From an uncultured Erysipelotrichaceae bacterium (GTDB taxonomy: Bacteria > Bacillota_I > Bacilli_A > Erysipelotrichales > Erysipelotrichaceae), in assembly GCA_900314345.1 (NCBI GenBank), contig OMUX01000342.1:1-10313 (forward strand): a stretch of 10,313 bases of DNA, read 5' to 3'. This document shows, one piece after another, positions 7,656 to 10,313 of the stretch. Positions within the stretch are counted from its first letter, which is position 1. Each line of letters begins with the position of its first letter. The translations under genes were made by a program, and so were the position numbers. Below the pieces are notes generated by a model that saw only the letters and a program-made list of their open reading frames with translations, had not been told where the DNA came from and made no database searches.

Positions 7656-8536
7656 CAATCGTGCTCACACATCCACTCGTTCAATATCCTGCAGTACTGC
7701 TCATGCTGGTCGACGAAGCACATGTGCCTTGCATATGGAAACAGCTGCCATTGGCTGTCCGGAATCCTGTCATACATCGTCTTGGCAACCAATGGTGTGC
7801 AGAGATCATCCGTTCCTGAACAGATCAATGACGGAACACGAATTTCCTTCAGACGGTCTGTATAGTCAAAGTCCTTCAGGGTTCCCGTAGGATTGTATTC
7901 ATTGGGACCCCATGCGTGGAGGTAGGACAGTGCCCCTGCCTTCTTATCCCTTGTCAGGCATTCCGGAGATGTGCTGTCATAGGGACCTGCACAATGCAGC
8001 TCCATGAAATGCTCATTTGCCCTGAGATATGCTTCGCTGCTGAAATCGCCGGTTTCCTCTGCTTCCCGGATGGCATCCTGGTCTTCTCTGGACATATGGC
8101 GGATCATGCGGTGCTGTTCCTTTGCCCATAGGCGGGAAGAGGATAAGGTGCTGGAAAGAATCAGTGAGCTGAGTCCTTCCGGCTTTTCTTCAATGGCATG
8201 GGCAATTGCCAGCATGCCGCCCCAGGACTGGCCCAGCAGATGGTAATGGTCCAGATGCAGGAATTCAATCAGGGCATCCAGCTCCTGCATCCATGTCTCC
8301 TGACAGAAAAGTTCTTCATGACCTTCCACAAAGGACCTGCCGCAGCCGATCTGGTCATAGCTGATAATGGCTCTTCCTTCCCCGGCAAGACAGTCGAGGA
8401 CTTCAAAGTAGTTGTGGGTGCTTCCAGGTCCCCCATGCAGAAGAAGCAGCGGCTTCCTGTTCCCGGTGCATTCTCCGGCGATACGGTAATACGTTTTAAA
8501 GCCGAGAAACGGCATGCATCCTTCCTGGATTTTCAT
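7655..8536 (-). CDS. Alpha/beta hydrolase of the proline iminopeptidase type (family S33)
   Basis: The family releases N-terminal proline, and sometimes other residues, from small peptides in the cytoplasm. It has 293 residues, close to the usual 290-310 of the lactic-acid-bacterial type. The oxyanion-hole motif HGGPGS lies at 34-39 and the strand SYDQIGCGRS at 59-68. The nucleophile elbow GQSWGG is at 102-107 with Ser104; Asp244 (GTDDLCTP) and His271 (YARHMCF) complete the triad. An alpha-helical cap with acidic patches (about 130-205) lies between core halves, as in this family. There is no signal peptide. The ATG at 8536 is supported by GAGGAAA 4 bases upstream, inside the end of the P1-family gene, whose stop is separated by one base. 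This makes it the last gene of the trmD operon. It could instead be a related amino-acid amidase or epoxide-hydrolase-like enzyme, but HGGPG and GQSWGG together favour an iminopeptidase. Confidence 0.88.
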   Translation of the reverse strand: MKIQEGCMPFLGFKTYYRIAGECTGNRKPLLLLHGGPGSTHNYFEVLDCLAGEGRAIISYDQIGCGRSFVEGHEELFCQETWMQELDALIEFLHLDHYHLLGQSWGGMLAIAHAIEEKPEGLSSLILSSTLSSSRLWAKEQHRMIRHMSREDQDAIREAEETGDFSSEAYLRANEHFMELHCAGPYDSTSPECLTRDKKAGALSYLHAWGPNEYNPTGTLKDFDYTDRLKEIRVPSLICSGTDDLCTPLVAKTMYDRIPDSQWQLFPYARHMCFVDQHEQYCRILNEWMCEHD

Positions 8537-8537
8537 G

Positions 8538-9482
8538 TCATTTCCTCATGGCAGGGATGCCATAGGCGTCTTCTGCATGCCTTGCGGCATTGCGGATCGC
8601 TTCTGATACAGCAAGTGCAGACAAGGTCCCGACCAGATTGAGATCCGCCCTGACATCACCGCTGCTCATGACATAGATGGTGTCGCCGTCATACATGGTA
8701 TGGACCGGGTTCAGTGCCCTTGCATAGCCATCATCCGCCATATGAGCGATCTTCGTGCAGGCTGTCTTGTCAAAGGATGCATTGGTCATGACAGCGCAGA
8801 TTGTGGTGTTTTCCATCTGTCTTGGAGAAAGTGCAAGACACATCGCATCCACACCGGACATGACAGAACCATCCTCATTTCTGACGCCGGCCATGTCCTT
8901 CCCGTCAGTACCAAGAACATTGCCGGCCGCATTGACGGAGACAACAGCACCGATCTTCAGATCACCAAGCTGCAGGGCAAAGGAACCGATGCCGGACTTT
9001 GTCATATGATCCGGCCCAAGCAGCTTGCCGACGCTGGCACCGGTGCCTGCACCATGGTTTCCATCCTTATAGTTTCCTGCATTGAGACATGCCTGATAGC
9101 CCAGTGCTTCATCCGGACGGATATCCGCTCTTCCGACACCAAGATCGAAAATACAGGATGCACACACGATCGGAACAGGACCGCTGGAGGTCGGGAAACC
9201 GATGCCTCTTTCCTCCAGATACTTCACGACGCCTGAAGCTGCATTCAGTCCGAAGGCACTGCCGCCGCTTAACAGGACGGCATTGACATTGTCATTGGCA
9301 GCCAGGGGATTCAGCAGTGCGGATTCCCTTGATGCAGGCGCACCTCCGGAAACACTCTGGCCGCAGACACAGCGTCCCTTCGGCAGAATGACCGTACATC
9401 CTGTGCCGGCTTCTTCATATTCTGCATTGCCGATGGCAAAACCATCCATATCATTGACTGAAATCTCATGCCAAAGACTCAT
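8538..9482 (-). CDS. P1 family peptidase (S58; DmpA/NylC-like Ntn-type hydrolase)
   Basis: This family includes L-aminopeptidase/D-esterases, beta-peptidyl aminopeptidases and nylon-oligomer hydrolase NylC. The precursor cleaves itself, and the freed N-terminal Ser or Thr becomes the nucleophile. Here 314 residues show LLSGGSAFGLNAASGV near 69-84, a glycine-rich GNHGAGTGASVGK and a late block ENTTICAVMTNA then DGYARALNPVHT and DGDTIY. By analogy with NylC, cleavage is expected between Asn225 and Thr226, leaving Thr226 as nucleophile and subunits of about 225 and 89 residues; this is inference. No signal peptide is seen, so it should act in the cytoplasm. The ATG overlaps the trmD stop (ATGA) and follows a near-perfect AAGGAGGAGG 7 bases upstream, which fixes the start. 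Substrate is unknown; members range from small peptides to amides. It sits between trmD and a proline-iminopeptidase-like gene. Confidence 0.9.
   Translation of the reverse strand: MSLWHEISVNDMDGFAIGNAEYEEAGTGCTVILPKGRCVCGQSVSGGAPASRESALLNPLAANDNVNAVLLSGGSAFGLNAASGVVKYLEERGIGFPTSSGPVPIVCASCIFDLGVGRADIRPDEALGYQACLNAGNYKDGNHGAGTGASVGKLLGPDHMTKSGIGSFALQLGDLKIGAVVSVNAAGNVLGTDGKDMAGVRNEDGSVMSGVDAMCLALSPRQMENTTICAVMTNASFDKTACTKIAHMADDGYARALNPVHTMYDGDTIYVMSSGDVRADLNLVGTLSALAVSEAIRNAARHAEDAYGIPAMRK
8541..8547 (-). promoter_or_regulatory. Ribosome binding site of the hydrolase gene, inside the P1 gene
   Basis: On the - strand GAGGAAA overlaps the last codons and stop of the P1-family gene, just before ATG at 8536. 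Ribosomes ending the P1 gene are therefore in position to restart, which supports coupled translation. Confidence 0.65.
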
Positions 9483-10198
9483 AGGTTATCCTCCTCCTTG
9501 ATTTCATTCAGTATTTCCTGATCTGCATCCCCCAGATCGTGAAGCAGGTCCGGTCTTTGATGCAGTGTTTGCCTTAACGCTTCCTTGTGACGCCATGCGG
9601 CAATCTTCTGATGATTTCCGCTCAAGAGAACCTCAGGCACCTTCATGCCTTCGTATTCATATGGCTTTGTGTACTGCGGGTATTCCAGGATTTTCTGCTC
9701 AAAGGATTCCTCCTGCGTGCTTTCCTTCCGCAATGCGCCGTCAAGAAGACGGACGATAGAATCCGTGACGGTCATGGCCGGCAGTTCCCCGCCGGTCAGG
9801 ATATAGTCGCCGACGGAAACCTGTTCATCCACTGCCGTCATGATCCGCTCATCCATGCCCTCATAGTGTCCGCACAGAAGGATGATTTCATCCGTTTCTG
9901 CAAGTTCATGTGCACGCTTCTGCGTATAAGGTGTGCCGGCAGGTGTGAAGGCAATGACATGCGATGCAGGGGAGCGTACTTCCTGCAGACAGCGGAAGAC
10001 AGGATCACATTTCAGAATCATGCCTGCGCCTCCGCCATAAGGACTGTCATCAATATGACGGAAGCTTCCGTCTGCGTACTGTTTCAGGTCAATGATATTG
10101 ATTTCAGCAATATGCCTCTGCCTGACACGTTTTGTGACAGGGGCTTCCAGAAAGCTTTGAAAAAGCTCCGGGAATATGGTGAGGATCGTGATCTTCAT
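9479..10198 (-). CDS. trmD: tRNA (guanine-37-N1)-methyltransferase
   Basis: TrmD uses S-adenosylmethionine to methylate G37 next to the anticodon in tRNAs reading CUN, CCN and CGG, which prevents +1 frameshifting; it is essential in most bacteria. The 239 residues match the family length. The N-terminus MKITILTIFPELF is canonical. YGGGAGM is at 54-60, and the knot that binds the methyl donor is formed by FTPAGTP (84-90), CGHYEGMDER (109-118) and GDYILTGGELPAM (130-142). The catalytic Asp corresponds to Asp146 (VTDSIVR). The C-terminal block VLLSGNHQKIAAWR and RRPDLL-like QRPDLL are also present. No Shine-Dalgarno sequence precedes the ATG. In many Bacillota trmD lies with rpsP, rimM and rplS; here it follows a tRNA gene and precedes two peptidase genes, an unusual arrangement. 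The stop overlaps the next start by ATGA. Confidence 0.97.
   Translation of the reverse strand: MKITILTIFPELFQSFLEAPVTKRVRQRHIAEINIIDLKQYADGSFRHIDDSPYGGGAGMILKCDPVFRCLQEVRSPASHVIAFTPAGTPYTQKRAHELAETDEIILLCGHYEGMDERIMTAVDEQVSVGDYILTGGELPAMTVTDSIVRLLDGALRKESTQEESFEQKILEYPQYTKPYEYEGMKVPEVLLSGNHQKIAAWRHKEALRQTLHQRPDLLHDLGDADQEILNEIKEEDNL
9490..9499 (-). promoter_or_regulatory. Strong ribosome binding site of the P1 peptidase gene, inside trmD
   Basis: AAGGAGGAGG on the - strand, 7 bases before ATG at 9482, encodes the Lys-Glu-Glu-Asp end of TrmD. It is the best Shine-Dalgarno match in the window, in contrast to trmD itself, which has none visible. Confidence 0.85.
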
Positions 10199-10204
10199 GG
10201 CATT

Positions 10205-10213
10205 ATTCTAGCA
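10205..10213 (-). promoter_or_regulatory. Extended -10 promoter element for trmD
   Basis: On the - strand TGCTAGAAT is an extended -10 (TGn + TAGAAT, five of six to TATAAT). Its last base is 7 bases before the A of the trmD ATG, so the expected transcription start falls at or next to the start codon. No good -35 hexamer is seen at 17 bases; that position falls in the terminator stem and U-run of the upstream tRNA gene. Confidence 0.55.
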
Positions 10214-10221
10214 TTGTGCGC

Positions 10222-10255
10222 AAAAAAAGAGATGATCACAAGGACCATCTCTTTT
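10222..10255 (-). terminator. Intrinsic terminator of the tRNA-Ala transcript
   Basis: On the - strand the arms AAAAGAGATGGTC and GATCATCTCTTTT pair around a CTTGT loop with one G-U wobble, and a run of seven T follows. In the + direction the same pair is an A-C mismatch and the U-run is shorter and interrupted, so it is best read as a - strand terminator. It lies just after the tRNA-Ala 3' end at 10260 and before the trmD promoter. Confidence 0.85.
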
Positions 10256-10259
10256 CCTG

Positions 10260-10313
10260 TGGTGGAGCTAAGGAGGATCGAACTCCTGACCCCCTGCTTG
10301 CAAAGCAGGTGCT
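10260..10313 (-). tRNA. tRNA-Ala (UGC), 5' part outside the window
   Basis: The visible 54 bases are the 3' part of a tRNA read on the - strand. The anticodon arm CCTGC/GCAGG surrounds the loop TTTGCAA, giving anticodon TGC (10300-10302 complement), so alanine codons GCN, mainly GCA, are read. A five-base T stem AGGAG/CTCCT encloses TTCGATC, the acceptor strand TAGCTCC is followed by discriminator A, and CCA is encoded. The first 22 or so bases (5' acceptor strand and most of the D arm) are beyond the edge. All visible stems are perfect, so nothing suggests a pseudogene. Confidence 0.95.

Noticed and set aside
8700..9236. 178-codon open frame on the + strand over the P1 peptidase gene
   Set aside because: It lies antisense to a confidently assigned gene, and its product shows no family motif.
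10260..10313. tRNA-Ala 3' end as an integration site of a mobile element
   Set aside because: No integrase gene and no direct repeat of the tRNA end was found elsewhere in the window; the adjacent genes are housekeeping in type.
1..10313. CRISPR arrays, insertion sequences, riboswitches
   Set aside because: No regularly spaced direct repeats, no transposase-like protein and no long structured leader were seen; the few gaps between genes are 65 bases or less.

Overview
The window looks like chromosomal DNA from a Gram-positive anaerobe of the Bacillota. I infer a gut or oral Erysipelotrichia/Clostridia type with a G+C near 50%, but this placement is only a judgement by eye. The reasons are strong AGGAGG-type ribosome binding sites, a class B sortase next to a giant Cna-B/SpaA-like surface protein, a CCA-encoding tRNA-Ala gene, and very tight gene packing. 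No gap between genes exceeds about 65 bases, so no long empty stretch needs explaining.

Left half (1-6452, + strand): a three-gene cell-surface operon. It begins mid-gene with the 3' part (over 1,550 residues) of a very large multidomain protein with Cna-B/SpaA-type folds. An ATGA overlap leads into a class B sortase with intact His/Cys/Arg residues. A second ATGA overlap leads into a single-pass membrane protein with a cytoplasmic helical-repeat segment, an outside Ig-like domain and a Pro-rich stretch. The three are almost certainly co-transcribed and probably translationally coupled. Neither surface protein has a recognisable LPXTG-type sorting signal, so what the sortase acts on is an open question. 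The giant protein also contains about seven copies of a divergent small beta-type module that I cannot name, some of them apparently set inside Cna-B domains.

Middle (6478-7653): a separately expressed M24 metallopeptidase (Xaa-Pro aminopeptidase/prolidase type) with all five metal ligands. It ends at a strong bidirectional terminator shared with the converging operon.

Right half (7655-10313, - strand): reading leftwards, a tRNA-Ala(UGC) gene cut by the window edge, its hairpin terminator, then an operon trmD - P1-family peptidase - proline-iminopeptidase-like alpha/beta hydrolase. trmD has no visible Shine-Dalgarno sequence, and an extended -10 element lies where it would make the mRNA leaderless. 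trmD and the P1 gene overlap by ATGA, and the P1 and hydrolase genes are one base apart, with the hydrolase's ribosome binding site inside the P1 gene's end. Together with M24 the region holds three peptidase-type enzymes, two of which belong to proline-directed families. This suggests, as inference, a peptide-scavenging neighbourhood around a housekeeping tRNA-modification gene.
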